From positions 1 through 33,897 of the forward strand of contig JAGNLJ010000016.1 of assembly GCA_017999645.1 (NCBI GenBank): a stretch of 33,897 nucleotides of DNA, in the 5' to 3' direction. Position 1 is the first letter of the stretch. Each line of letters begins with the position of its first letter. The DNA is from Alphaproteobacteria bacterium (GTDB lineage: Bacteria; Pseudomonadota; Alphaproteobacteria; Micavibrionales; Micavibrionaceae). A model generated the notes under the pieces. It made no database searches, had not been told where the DNA came from, and saw only the letters and a program-made list of their open reading frames with translations. The translations under genes were made by a program, and so were the position numbers. Positions 18,188 through 25,600 of this stretch are shown one piece after another.

Positions 18188-18217
18188 GCATAACAAAAAA
18201 TTACAGGGAATTATTTC

Positions 18218-18781
18218 ATGTCCGCAGAGACCCAGCCGCTTAACACCAAAAGACGCAAATCCGACCGCAGAAAAGCCTCCGAAGGCTTTCTCGCCCATAT
18301 CATTTTCTCAAGCCGCTGGATGCAGGCGCCGCTTTATCTCGGCCTGATCATCGCGCAGGGCGTCTATGTCTATCACTTCATTATAGAAGTGGTTCATCTG
18401 CTGACGGATCTCAGCCATACGAGCGAAAGCGAAATCATGCTGATCGTTCTGGGTCTTATTGACGTGGTCATGATTTCCAATCTTCTTGTGATGGTGATTA
18501 TCGGCGGTTATGAAACATTCGTCTCTCGCCTACAAGTTGACGATCACCCTGATATCCCGGAATGGCTGTCGCACGTGAACGCCAACACGATGAAAATCAA
18601 GCTGGCGCTGGCGCTGGTCGGGATTTCGTCGATTCACCTGCTCAAGACCTTTATCAATGTCGAGCATATGGACCCGATTGCTATTAATTACCAACTGGCG
18701 ATCCACGGCATGTTCCTGCTGTCGGCTTTGTTCATGGCCTACACAGCCAAGGTCGCGCAGTCGATTTCATCGCACGATTAG
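18218..18781 (+). CDS. UPF0114 / YqhA-family membrane protein
   Basis: This is a 187-residue inner-membrane protein of the TIGR00645/UPF0114 group, whose function is unknown. Evidence is the family layout: a basic N-terminus, a helix with S-S-R-W-M-Q-A-P-L-Y-L-G (about residues 30-55), a second with L-G-L-I-D-V-V-M-I-S-N-L-L-V-M-V-I-I-G-G-Y-E (about 75-100), then a third and fourth near 125-145 and 160-180. The length is close to the usual 160-190. An AGGGA lies about 10 bases before the ATG. It is separated from glmS by the hairpin and 66 bases. Confidence 0.85.
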   Translation: MSAETQPLNTKRRKSDRRKASEGFLAHIIFSSRWMQAPLYLGLIIAQGVYVYHFIIEVVHLLTDLSHTSESEIMLIVLGLIDVVMISNLLVMVIIGGYETFVSRLQVDDHPDIPEWLSHVNANTMKIKLALALVGISSIHLLKTFINVEHMDPIAINYQLAIHGMFLLSALFMAYTAKVAQSISSHD

Positions 18782-18837
18782 CGCACGGGATTGCCGGTGA
18801 CCTTGCCAAACAGGTGAGGGTGGCCTAAACAGGAACA

Positions 18838-19509
18838 ATGGAACATTCCGAAAAACCATTAAGCAAAATCTGGTGGCTCTGGGTGCCGCTGGCCGTTATG
18901 GCCCTGCAGATCCCCATGGAGATTTTTCTCTCGCACGATGTGCTGATGCTGCTGCATTCGGAGCAAGGACCGCATGAATTTGTCGAATTCCTGATTTTGG
19001 TTGCCGCGTTTTTTGTCGCGGTGATGACGCTGCTGCGCATGGACCGTAAACAGAAATCGCTTGCGGCATGGACCGCGCTGGCTGCAATCTGTTGCTTTTA
19101 CGTCGCGGGCGAGGAAGTCAGTTGGGGCCAGAAATTCGTGCAATGGTCGACGCCGGAGTTCTGGGCGCATCTCAACGACCAGGGCGAAACCAATCTGCAT
19201 AACACGTCATCATGGTTCGACCAGAAGCCGCGTATTTTATTATTAATTGGCGTGATCGGCGGCGGGATTTTGATTCCGCTGGCGCGGCGTTTCAAGCCTT
19301 CATTGCTGCCCAAAAAATTTGAAATCATCTATCCGCCGGATATTCTCTGGCTGACGGCATTCATCACGCTTACTGTAGAAGCTGGCGATAAACTAAGCGA
19401 AGCTTTGGGCGTGCCGGTTTTCGCGCGCGGCAGCGAAGTGGTAGAATTATATTTATTCTATTTTGTGCTGTTATATCTGGTCGTCTTACGCCGTCGTATT
19501 TTGTCATGA
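18838..19509 (+). CDS. Polytopic membrane protein of unknown function
   Basis: No named family. The 223-residue protein has about six hydrophobic helices (near residues 12-30, 45-62, 75-92, 130-150, 165-182 and 195-218). Its striking part is a polar loop after the third helix with G-E-E-V-S-W-G-Q then T-P-E-F-W, ending E-T-N-L-H-N. It looks like a conserved acidic, Trp-rich functional site, and I recall similar motifs in uncharacterised bacterial membrane proteins. AGGA at 18831-18834 precedes the start closely. It may form a pair with the UPF0114 gene 56 bases upstream. Confidence 0.75.
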   Translation: MEHSEKPLSKIWWLWVPLAVMALQIPMEIFLSHDVLMLLHSEQGPHEFVEFLILVAAFFVAVMTLLRMDRKQKSLAAWTALAAICCFYVAGEEVSWGQKFVQWSTPEFWAHLNDQGETNLHNTSSWFDQKPRILLLIGVIGGGILIPLARRFKPSLLPKKFEIIYPPDILWLTAFITLTVEAGDKLSEALGVPVFARGSEVVELYLFYFVLLYLVVLRRRILS

Positions 19510-19519
19510 AATGATAAAA

Positions 19520-20386
19520 TCAATCTATAGCTTGCAGAACCAGCGTTGACCATTCGCCGATATCGAAACGGTTTCTTAAGGCGAATCCGAGCGGTTCATA
19601 AACATCCAGAATTTCTTGCGCCTGCGCATTCAAAATTCCCGAGAGAATAACAAAACCGTTTTTGTCCGTGCAGGCCAGAAGTTCATGCGCCATTTCGCGC
19701 AAAACCACGGCCAGTATATTGGCGATGATCAGATCGAACGGTTTTTTCGCCTGCACGGAATCGGCAGAGAAGCCGTCAGCCGTTACGCAGGCCATGCCCG
19801 TTTCATCGCCGGGAATCTGATTGAGATCGCGGTGCCGTGCGGCGACGCGCGTGGCTTCTTCGTCATTATCCGTCGCCAGCACCGGTGTCTTCCAGAGTTT
19901 CCAGGCCGCGATGCCGAGAATGCCCGAGCCCGTGCCGATATCGAGCACGTTCCATGGGCACACGCCGGACTCTTTCAGATCCAGCATCGCGAGCAGGCAA
20001 CCCTTCGTGGTGCCGTGTTCGCCGGAGCCGAACGCGGTGGCGGCGTCTATCTGCAATCCGGTTTTATCACCCGGAACGCCGCTATCGTGGTGCGAACCGT
20101 AAATAAAAAACGGCCCGACCTCGAAAGCGGGGAATTGTTTGTAGCTGGCAGCGAGCCAGTCAGTGTCGGGAATTTGCTCGAAAGACCAGGCGCCGGGAAT
20201 AACGGCAGAAAGTTGGGCCGCATCTATCTCATGTTCGGAAGCGCAAAGCACAAGCCAGTCGCCACCGTCGTACTCGCGGTGAATGCTGACGGAAACGTCG
20301 AGATTTTCGAATTTCTGTGTGATCGCCTGGACATCAGGCTCGCTGATATCACCGGGCAGAATGGCGCGTGCGCTGTAAAGCGGCAG
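19520..20386 (-). CDS. prmA: Ribosomal protein L11 methyltransferase, apparent CTG start
   Basis: PrmA trimethylates ribosomal protein L11. The SAM-binding core is clear: V-L-D-I-G-T-G-S-G-I-L-G-I-A (motif I), preceded by A-F-G-S-G-E-H-G-T-T-K-G, the prmA hallmark, and followed by I-I-A-N-I-L-A-V-V-L. The frame is open 45 codons beyond the first conventional start (GTG at 20251). Those codons encode the N-terminal substrate-binding strand and helix expected for the family (P-L-Y-S-A-R-A-I-L-P-G then D-G-G-D-W), yet contain no ATG, GTG or TTG. The best start is CTG at 20384-20386, preceded by AAGGA with 7-base spacing. That gives 288 residues, normal for PrmA. It lies 3 bases after the stop of the FYDLN gene. 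Confidence 0.93.
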   Translation of the reverse strand: MPLYSARAILPGDISEPDVQAITQKFENLDVSVSIHREYDGGDWLVLCASEHEIDAAQLSAVIPGAWSFEQIPDTDWLAASYKQFPAFEVGPFFIYGSHHDSGVPGDKTGLQIDAATAFGSGEHGTTKGCLLAMLDLKESGVCPWNVLDIGTGSGILGIAAWKLWKTPVLATDNDEEATRVAARHRDLNQIPGDETGMACVTADGFSADSVQAKKPFDLIIANILAVVLREMAHELLACTDKNGFVILSGILNAQAQEILDVYEPLGFALRNRFDIGEWSTLVLQAID

Positions 20387-20389
20387 GCG

Positions 20390-20791
20390 TTATTCCTTGC
20401 CCTTGTCGTCCGGAACTTCGATGTCGCCTTCTTCCTCGATTTCCTCGAGGCTGCCGATATCGTCGTCTTCGACTTCGATCTCATCAGCGTCGTCCGCATC
20501 GGCATTCTCCAACGCTTCGACGTCTTCTAAGCTTACGACATCTTCATCGCGGGCCTCGACATCGGAATTCTGATCGTCGTTGGCAACAGGAACGGCTTTT
20601 GCCTTCAGCGCTTTTTCAGCTTCGGCAGCGTCGATGGCGGCGCGGCCGCGGCGTGATTTCAATTTGATTTCGCCGCTGAATTCCGCCTGGCAGTTCGGGC
20701 AGTTGATCGGGCGTTTGTTCAGGTCGTAAAAACGAATTCCGCAACCCACGCATACGCGTTTCAGGCCTCTGGCGTCTAATGCTGCGCTCAC
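20390..20791 (-). CDS. FYDLN-acid zinc-ribbon protein (TIGR02300 family)
   Basis: The 133-residue protein has an N-terminal zinc ribbon (C-V-G-C-G then F-Y-D-L-N-K-R-P-I-N-C-P-N-C, residues about 14-34) followed by a short basic linker and a very acidic, low-complexity tail rich in Glu/Asp. This is the defining layout of the FYDLN-acid family, which I know from Alphaproteobacteria and whose function is unknown. The start is GTG with a strong GAAGGAG ribosome-binding site. It precedes prmA on the same strand and in the same frame, separated only by its own stop codon and one sense codon. Confidence 0.9.
   Translation of the reverse strand: MSAALDARGLKRVCVGCGIRFYDLNKRPINCPNCQAEFSGEIKLKSRRGRAAIDAAEAEKALKAKAVPVANDDQNSDVEARDEDVVSLEDVEALENADADDADEIEVEDDDIGSLEEIEEEGDIEVPDDKGKE
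20394..20398 (-). promoter_or_regulatory. Shine-Dalgarno site that fixes the prmA CTG start
   Basis: On the minus strand AAGGA lies exactly 7 bases before the CTG codon at 20386-20384, inside the last codons of the upstream gene. This is optimal spacing, whereas the first GTG in frame lies 45 codons downstream inside a conserved region. Confidence 0.6.
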
Positions 20792-20829
20792 TGGTATTCT
20801 CCTTCGATGAAGCGGTAAAATCTCGTTAT

Positions 20830-20858
20830 TTCCTAAGGGTTAGGCGCGTCAGTGTCAA
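20830..20858 (-). promoter_or_regulatory. Weak candidate promoter for the FYDLN-prmA pair
   Basis: On the minus strand a perfect TTGACA (20853-20858) is followed after 17 bases by TAGGAA (20830-20835), which matches the -10 consensus only 3 of 6. The position, about 60 bases before the GTG start, is suitable. The rest of the 192-base gap before fadA has an AT-rich stretch near 20930-20945 but no convincing forward promoter. Confidence 0.3.
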
Positions 20859-20983
20859 ATAGAATATGCGTATGGGCGAAAGGCCGAAACGGGGGGTAAG
20901 CCCGCTCGAAACCCATAGACCATTGGCCTATATCATTATAAACTACTGAAAATTACTGATTATCCCTCCTGGAGACCCCACCT

Positions 20984-22114
20984 ATGCAAAAATCTGTCGT
21001 TATCTGCGCCTTTAAACGCTCCCCCATGCATCTCGCGAATAAGGGGGATCTGGCGAAAGTCCGGCCCGACGACATGGCCGCCGCCGTCATTAAGGCCCTG
21101 GTCAGGGAAACGGGCGTAAAGCCGGACGATATCGAGGACCTCATCATGGGTTGCGCCTTCCCGGAGGCTGAGCAGGGCTTCAATATCGCCCGGATCGTGG
21201 TGAATTTGGCAGGCCTGCCTGTGAGCATCGGCGGCCAGACTATCAATAGGTTTTGCGGCTCCTCCATGACCTCCATCCATGCCGCCGCCGGGCAGATCCA
21301 GATGGGCGCGGGCGAGGTGTTTATCTGCGCCGGGGTCGAATCCATGACCCGTATCCCCATGGGCGGCTTTAACCCGATGCCGAACCCGGAATTGGGCAAG
21401 CTTTACCCGCAGGCCTATATCTCGATGGGCGAAACGGCGGAAAATCTCGCCAAGCAATATAAAATCAGCCGTGCCGAGCAGGAGAAATTCGCCCTGAACT
21501 CGCAGCAAAAAGCAGCGAAAGCCGCCGCCGACGGCAGGTTCAAGGATGAGATTGTTCCTATTGGTGATGTAAAGACGGACGGCACCATCCGCCCGGAAAC
21601 GACGCTGGAAGCTCTGGCCGCTCTGAAACTCGCCTTCGATGAGAAGGGGACTGTGACGGCAGGAACGGCTTCGCCTTTGACCGATGGCGCGGCGGCTGTG
21701 TTGGTGGCCTCCGAGGAATACGCAAAGAAAAACAAGCTCCCCATCCTGGCGCGGATCAAATCCATCGCGACGGCAGGATGCGCGGCGGAGATCATGGGCA
21801 TCGGCCCGGTGCCTGCGGTGAAGAAAGCGCTGGAGCGCGCAGGGCTGAAACTCTCCGACATCGATATCGCCGAACTCAACGAAGCGTTTGCCGCGCAGAG
21901 CCTCGCGGTTCTGAAAGAACTCGGGCTGGACGAGAAGAAAGTGAACATCGACGGCGGTGCAATCGCCATGGGCCACCCGCTCGGCACATCGGGCGCACGG
22001 ATTACAGGTAAGGCGGCATCACTGCTCAAGCGCGAAAAGAAAAAATACGCGCTCGCTACCATGTGCATCGGCGGCGGCCAGGGCGTCGCGACGATTCTGG
22101 AGTCCGTTGATTAA
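20984..22114 (+). CDS. fadA: Acetyl-CoA C-acyltransferase (beta-ketothiolase)
   Basis: This thiolase cleaves 3-ketoacyl-CoA to acetyl-CoA and a shortened acyl-CoA, the last step of beta-oxidation. The nucleophile is Cys91 (N-R-F-C-G-S-S), the catalytic His331 is in G-H-P-L-G, and the second catalytic Cys361 is in C-I-G-G-G-Q-G. The length of 376 residues is slightly short but complete. A GGAG ribosome-binding site lies 9 bases upstream. It probably formed a two-gene operon with the fadN-like gene. An unrelated AT-rich gene now begins inside its stop codon (TAATG). A long antisense frame is a shadow. Confidence 0.97.
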   Translation: MQKSVVICAFKRSPMHLANKGDLAKVRPDDMAAAVIKALVRETGVKPDDIEDLIMGCAFPEAEQGFNIARIVVNLAGLPVSIGGQTINRFCGSSMTSIHAAAGQIQMGAGEVFICAGVESMTRIPMGGFNPMPNPELGKLYPQAYISMGETAENLAKQYKISRAEQEKFALNSQQKAAKAAADGRFKDEIVPIGDVKTDGTIRPETTLEALAALKLAFDEKGTVTAGTASPLTDGAAAVLVASEEYAKKNKLPILARIKSIATAGCAAEIMGIGPVPAVKKALERAGLKLSDIDIAELNEAFAAQSLAVLKELGLDEKKVNIDGGAIAMGHPLGTSGARITGKAASLLKREKKKYALATMCIGGGQGVATILESVD

Positions 22115-22116
22115 TG
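22111..22116 (+). repeat. Direct repeat TTAATG, left copy
   Basis: TTAATG covers the fadA stop codon and the start of the AT-rich gene. The same hexamer recurs at 22832-22837, just before the fadN start. Six bases can match by chance, but the two copies mark the borders of the compositionally foreign segment. Confidence 0.4.
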
Positions 22117-22857
22117 CTGCCTGCAAAATTAAATGTAAACGTTGACGTATCTGAAGAAAGCCAACAAACTCTTTTAAAGGCTGCAGGAAAAATTTTCGAA
22201 CCATTTGGTTTAGGAGCAGCCCTTTTATCAGATCAAATCGCGTTTTTTCGCTTAAAATGCCTATTCCAAATTATTGAAAAAGCAAAAGATATCCTCGAAA
22301 AAAATGGTTATGATCCGCAACCCATTTCAGAAAAATTTCTTTCAAGATTTATCGATGGTGCTTCGATCGAGAATAATCCAAAGATACAAGATATGTGGGC
22401 TAATCTTCTAGCTGGCGAAAGCGTCAATAATGAAAATGCTATCTTTGTAAATATTCTTAAAGAGCTTAGCTCCAATGGTGCAAATCTTTTAGAGGCTATA
22501 TATGAGCGGGCTTTAAAAGATAATTATGATCCTCATGAAGATTTTATAAATCTTACATGCGATGATGAAGATTATGGGAGTTTTTCTAAACAGGTCACTG
22601 ATTATGAGAGTGAACCAAATATGTTTTTAATCTCTTCCGCTACTCTTTCTGAAAAGGGAAGAAAATCTAAAGCAGCCAAAGAAAATTTTGAACTTCTAAC
22701 CCATATGCAACATTTGGGTTTAATTAAAGTACAAACCTTGAAAGCAGATAGACAAACAAGACGATACACTTACGCTACTTATGCAAGCATAACTCCGCTT
22801 GGATTTAAATTTATGAAAGCGTGCAAAGAATTTAATGAGGATAATAATGGAAATTAA
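22114..22857 (+). CDS. Abi_alpha (DUF4393)-family protein embedded in the fad operon
   Basis: The 247-residue protein resembles the DUF4393 family, named Abi_alpha in Pfam for a proposed abortive-infection role. The family core is visible near residues 45-130: F-F-R-L-K then I-I-E-K-A-K-D-I-L, next P-I-S-E-K-F-L-S-R-F-I-D-G-A-S-I-E-N-N then I-Q-D-M-W-A-N-L-L-A-G, then F-V-N-I-L-K-E-L-S and a leucine-rich helix. The C-terminus has an I-T-P-L-G-F-K-F-M-K-A segment. No catalytic motif or signal peptide is seen. Base use is foreign: 22261-22320 has 18 G/C of 60, against 35 of 60 at 21241-21300 in fadA. It overlaps fadA by 1 base and fadN by 11, so it is translated with both. A defence role is family-based inference only. 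Confidence 0.85.
   Translation: MLPAKLNVNVDVSEESQQTLLKAAGKIFEPFGLGAALLSDQIAFFRLKCLFQIIEKAKDILEKNGYDPQPISEKFLSRFIDGASIENNPKIQDMWANLLAGESVNNENAIFVNILKELSSNGANLLEAIYERALKDNYDPHEDFINLTCDDEDYGSFSKQVTDYESEPNMFLISSATLSEKGRKSKAAKENFELLTHMQHLGLIKVQTLKADRQTRRYTYATYASITPLGFKFMKACKEFNEDNNGN
22832..22837 (+). repeat. Direct repeat TTAATG, right copy
   Basis: This is the second copy of the hexamer found at the fadA stop. Collapsing the two copies removes 721 bases and leaves TAA of fadA, then GAGG, then the fadN ATG, in good spacing. Confidence 0.4.
22837..22840 (+). promoter_or_regulatory. fadN ribosome-binding site inside the Abi_alpha gene
   Basis: GAGG lies 6 bases before the ATG at 22847 and decides that start over the in-frame ATG at 22835, which has no such site. 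It lies within the last codons of the Abi_alpha gene, so translation of fadN depends on or competes with the embedded gene. Confidence 0.6.
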
Positions 22858-25276
22858 AAAAGTAGCCGTCATCGGTTCCGGCGTGATGGGCAGCGGCATT
22901 GCCGCGCAGGTCGCGAATGCCGGGCTTCCCGTGCTTCTCCTTGATATCGTGCCCAAAGACGCCAAAGACCGCTCCATGCTCGCCAAGGGCGCGATCGAGA
23001 AAATGCTCAAGGCCGACCCCGCGCCGTTCATGCGCAAATCAAATGCCAAACTGATTACTCCGGGCAATTTAGAGGACGATTTAGATCAATTAAAAGACGT
23101 CGACTGGATCATTGAGGTTGTTCTGGAAGATCTGAAAATCAAGCACGCGACCTATGAGAAACTGAACAAGGTCCGCAAAAAAGGCTCGATCATCACCTCG
23201 AATACTTCAACCATTCCGCTGCACAAACTTGTCGAAGGCATCGGCAAGGATTTTGAACGCGATTTTATGATCACACACTTCTTCAACCCGCCGCGTTATA
23301 TGCGCCTGCTGGAATTGGTGGTCGGCAAGAACACACGTAAGGATGCCGTCGACACCATCCGTGAGATCTGCGATGTAAAACTCGGCAAGGGCGTCGTGCA
23401 ATGTAACGATACGCCGGGCTTTATCGCCAACCGCCTCGGTGTGTTCTGGCTCACCGTCGCGGTAAACGAAGCCGTGAACCAGAAAATTTCCATCGAGGCC
23501 GCCGACGCTATCATGTCGAAACCTGTCGGCATTCCGAAGACGGGTATTTTTGGTCTGATTGATCTCGTGGGCATTGATTTGATGCCGAAACTTTCGGCAT
23601 CATTATTATCCACGCTGGAAAAAGACGATCCCTACCGCAAAATTTTCGTCGACCATCCGTTCGTGCACGGCATGATCAGGGAAGGCTACACGGGTCGCAA
23701 AGGCAAGGGCGGTTTCTACCGTCTGAATCCAGATCCCGCGGTGAAAAAAGAAAAACAGGCTCTCAAAATCAATGCCGCGTCTTTCAGTGAATCGCAGTAC
23801 GTGAAATCGGATAAACCAAAACTCGCCTCGATGGATGCGGGTAAGCAGGGCCTCAAGGCTGTTCTGACGCACGAAGATATCGGCGGCAAATATGCATGGA
23901 AAGTGCTGAGCCAGACGCTGGCTTATGCTGCTTTTCTCGTGCCCGAAGTTGCCGATACGATTGTCGAGGTCGATGACGGCATGAAGCTCGGCTATAACTG
24001 GAAATCCGGCCCGTTCGAGATGATGGATGCGCTCGGCCCCGCGTGGCTCGCCGCGAAATTAAAAGAAGAGGGCATCGAAGTGCCCGCGCTGCTGAAAAAA
24101 CTCGGCGACGGCACGTTCTACCGCATCGAAAACGGCAAGCGCCAGTACTTCGGCACCGATGGCAAATATCACGACGTCAAACGCCCGGACGGTGTGCTGC
24201 TGCTATCGGATATCAAGCTCTCCTCCAAACCCGTTCTCAAAAACGGCTCGGCCAAAGTCTGGGATGTCGGCGACGGCGTTCTGTGTTTCGAAAAAACATC
24301 GAAGATGAATACGTTCGACGAGCAGATTTTTGACCTGCTTGAAGAAACCATCAAGCTCATCGGCAAGCCTGCCCCCGCGGAAGCGGGGGGTAAAAAACAA
24401 TACAAGGCGTTGGTCGTTTATAACGAGGCGTCGAATTTCTCCGCCGGGGCCAATCTCGGCGTTGCCGCCTTCATGATCAATATCGCCATGTGGCCGCAGG
24501 TTGAGGAATTCGTCGCGCGCGGACAACGTGTATTCATGGGCCTTAAATTCGCGCCGTTCCCGGTTGTTTCGGCGCCATCAGGCCTCGCGCTCGGTGGTGG
24601 CTGCGAAATTCTGCTGGCCTCCGATGCGGTCCAGCCGCACGCGGAAACCTATACTGGTTTAGTGGAAGTCGGCGTCGGTATCATTCCCGGCTGGGGCGGC
24701 TGCAAGGAAATGGTCCTGCGTTTCCGCGAGCGTGAGCGCGCACAATTCGCAAAAAGCCTCGGCAAGGTCGGTAAAAAGAATCTCTGGTTCTCGCCTGATG
24801 TCACGCCGATGGGCGCTGCAAGAAAAGCTTTTGAAACTATCGGCACGGCGCAGGTCGCGAAATCAGCATTCGAAGCGATTGATCTCGGTTATTTCCGCGA
24901 GAGCGATAACGTCACCATGAATCGCGACCGTTTACTTTACGATGCAAAACAGCGCGCGCTCGGCCTGGCGAAGGATTACAAGCCGCCCGTGAAAGCAGAC
25001 GATATCCGTCTGCCCGGTGCGGGCGGGAAGATGGCGCTGGATCTCGCGGTAGGCGACCTGAAAAAATCAGGCAAAGCGACGCCGTATGATGTTGTTGTCT
25101 CGGATGCGCTGGCGAACGTTCTCACCGGCGGCAAGAAGGGCGACTGGACCGTGAAGCTGACGGAAGATGATCTGCTCAAACTGGAGCTGAGCGAATTCAT
25201 GAAGCTGCTGCACAATGACGGCACGTTAGCCCGCATCGAATACATGCTTGATAACGGCAAACCGCTCAGGAATTAA
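22847..25276 (+). CDS. fadN: 3-hydroxyacyl-CoA dehydrogenase / enoyl-CoA hydratase (FadN type)
   Basis: This bifunctional beta-oxidation protein has about 809 residues. The NAD-dependent dehydrogenase comes first: the Rossmann motif V-A-V-I-G-S-G-V-M-G-S-G near residues 6-17, the T-S-N-T-S-T segment and catalytic His in H-F-F-N-P-P near 145, and N-D-T-P-G-F-I-A-N-R near 190. The enoyl-CoA hydratase/isomerase domain is C-terminal (about 520-640), with the S-A-G-A-N-L-G oxyanion segment and both family glutamates, in L-G-G-G-C-E and in L-V-E-V-G. This order is that of Bacillus FadN, not E. coli FadB, which has the hydratase first. Between the two lies an in-frame GC-rich palindrome. The start follows GAGG. 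It works with fadA and the later acyl-CoA dehydrogenase. Confidence 0.93.
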   Translation: MEIKKVAVIGSGVMGSGIAAQVANAGLPVLLLDIVPKDAKDRSMLAKGAIEKMLKADPAPFMRKSNAKLITPGNLEDDLDQLKDVDWIIEVVLEDLKIKHATYEKLNKVRKKGSIITSNTSTIPLHKLVEGIGKDFERDFMITHFFNPPRYMRLLELVVGKNTRKDAVDTIREICDVKLGKGVVQCNDTPGFIANRLGVFWLTVAVNEAVNQKISIEAADAIMSKPVGIPKTGIFGLIDLVGIDLMPKLSASLLSTLEKDDPYRKIFVDHPFVHGMIREGYTGRKGKGGFYRLNPDPAVKKEKQALKINAASFSESQYVKSDKPKLASMDAGKQGLKAVLTHEDIGGKYAWKVLSQTLAYAAFLVPEVADTIVEVDDGMKLGYNWKSGPFEMMDALGPAWLAAKLKEEGIEVPALLKKLGDGTFYRIENGKRQYFGTDGKYHDVKRPDGVLLLSDIKLSSKPVLKNGSAKVWDVGDGVLCFEKTSKMNTFDEQIFDLLEETIKLIGKPAPAEAGGKKQYKALVVYNEASNFSAGANLGVAAFMINIAMWPQVEEFVARGQRVFMGLKFAPFPVVSAPSGLALGGGCEILLASDAVQPHAETYTGLVEVGVGIIPGWGGCKEMVLRFRERERAQFAKSLGKVGKKNLWFSPDVTPMGAARKAFETIGTAQVAKSAFEAIDLGYFRESDNVTMNRDRLLYDAKQRALGLAKDYKPPVKADDIRLPGAGGKMALDLAVGDLKKSGKATPYDVVVSDALANVLTGGKKGDWTVKLTEDDLLKLELSEFMKLLHNDGTLARIEYMLDNGKPLRN
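24372..24389 (+). repeat. GC-rich palindrome inserted in fadN
   Basis: CCCCCGC (24372-24378) and GCGGGGG (24383-24389) form a perfect 7-base-pair all-GC stem closed by a GGAA loop of the stable GNRA class. It is translated in frame as part of P-A-P-A-E-A-G-G-K, a linker before the hydratase domain. Short palindromic elements of this style are dispersed in several alphaproteobacterial genomes. No second copy occurs in this window. Confidence 0.6.
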
Positions 25277-25282
25277 ATTTCA

Positions 25283-25450
25283 TTAATGGAAGGTGGGTTC
25301 TCTTTTAACCACCGCAACCGCGATATCAGGCGCTGATATTGGCGGCGGCGGATTTTCGTCGCGCCCGGATATCACGACCTCCTGAAGCTGAGGTACCGAT
25401 ATATCCATTTCAAATTCCGGTCTTACACTTCTGTTGAAGATCTTGGCCAT
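25283..25450 (-). CDS. Possible 55-residue small protein, unknown
   Basis: A short minus-strand frame starts ATG (25448-25450) with AAAGGA upstream at 8-base spacing and ends TAA at 25283-25285. The protein starts M-A-K-I-F-N-R-S, has an acidic middle and a P-P-P-P stretch, and ends E-P-T-F-H. It has no signal peptide or membrane segment. It resembles nothing I recognise. Support is the good ribosome-binding site and that it fills an otherwise empty 360-base gap, converging on fadN with 6 bases between stops. The promoter is unclear: TTGCCG then TAGCTT at 17 bases is weak. Confidence 0.45.
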   Translation of the reverse strand: MAKIFNRSVRPEFEMDISVPQLQEVVISGRDENPPPPISAPDIAVAVVKREPTFH

Positions 25451-25580
25451 CCTGTTATTCCTTTACCGCGTTCAGTTTGCGCGAGAAGAGTTAAGCTAGC
25501 ACGCGCCAGGGTGTTCGGCAACTTTTTGACATAAAATATACAATAAGACATTGAAATAACTTAATTAAACGTCAAAAAAT

Positions 25581-25589
25581 TTATCCACA
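25581..25589 (+). promoter_or_regulatory. Perfect DnaA-box sequence
   Basis: TTATCCACA matches the DnaA-box consensus exactly, in the AT-rich gap (25500-25643) before the ceramidase gene. It stands alone on its strand, so it is more likely a regulatory or chance site than part of an origin. Confidence 0.4.
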
Positions 25590-25600
25590 GCCTGCAGGCT
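25589..25600. other. 12-base perfect palindrome
   Basis: AGCCTGCAGGCT directly abuts the DnaA box and precedes the ceramidase start by 43 bases. An 8-base palindrome TTAATTAA lies at 25561-25568. These could be a dimeric repressor site. The remainder of the gap 25451-25643 shows no other feature. Confidence 0.35.

Noticed and set aside
19616-20530. 304-codon forward frame antisense to prmA and the FYDLN gene
   Set aside because: Both minus-strand genes carry diagnostic family motifs, whereas the forward frame does not.
20960-21976. 338-codon open frame antisense to fadA
   Set aside because: It is a shadow of the thiolase gene with no recognisable features.
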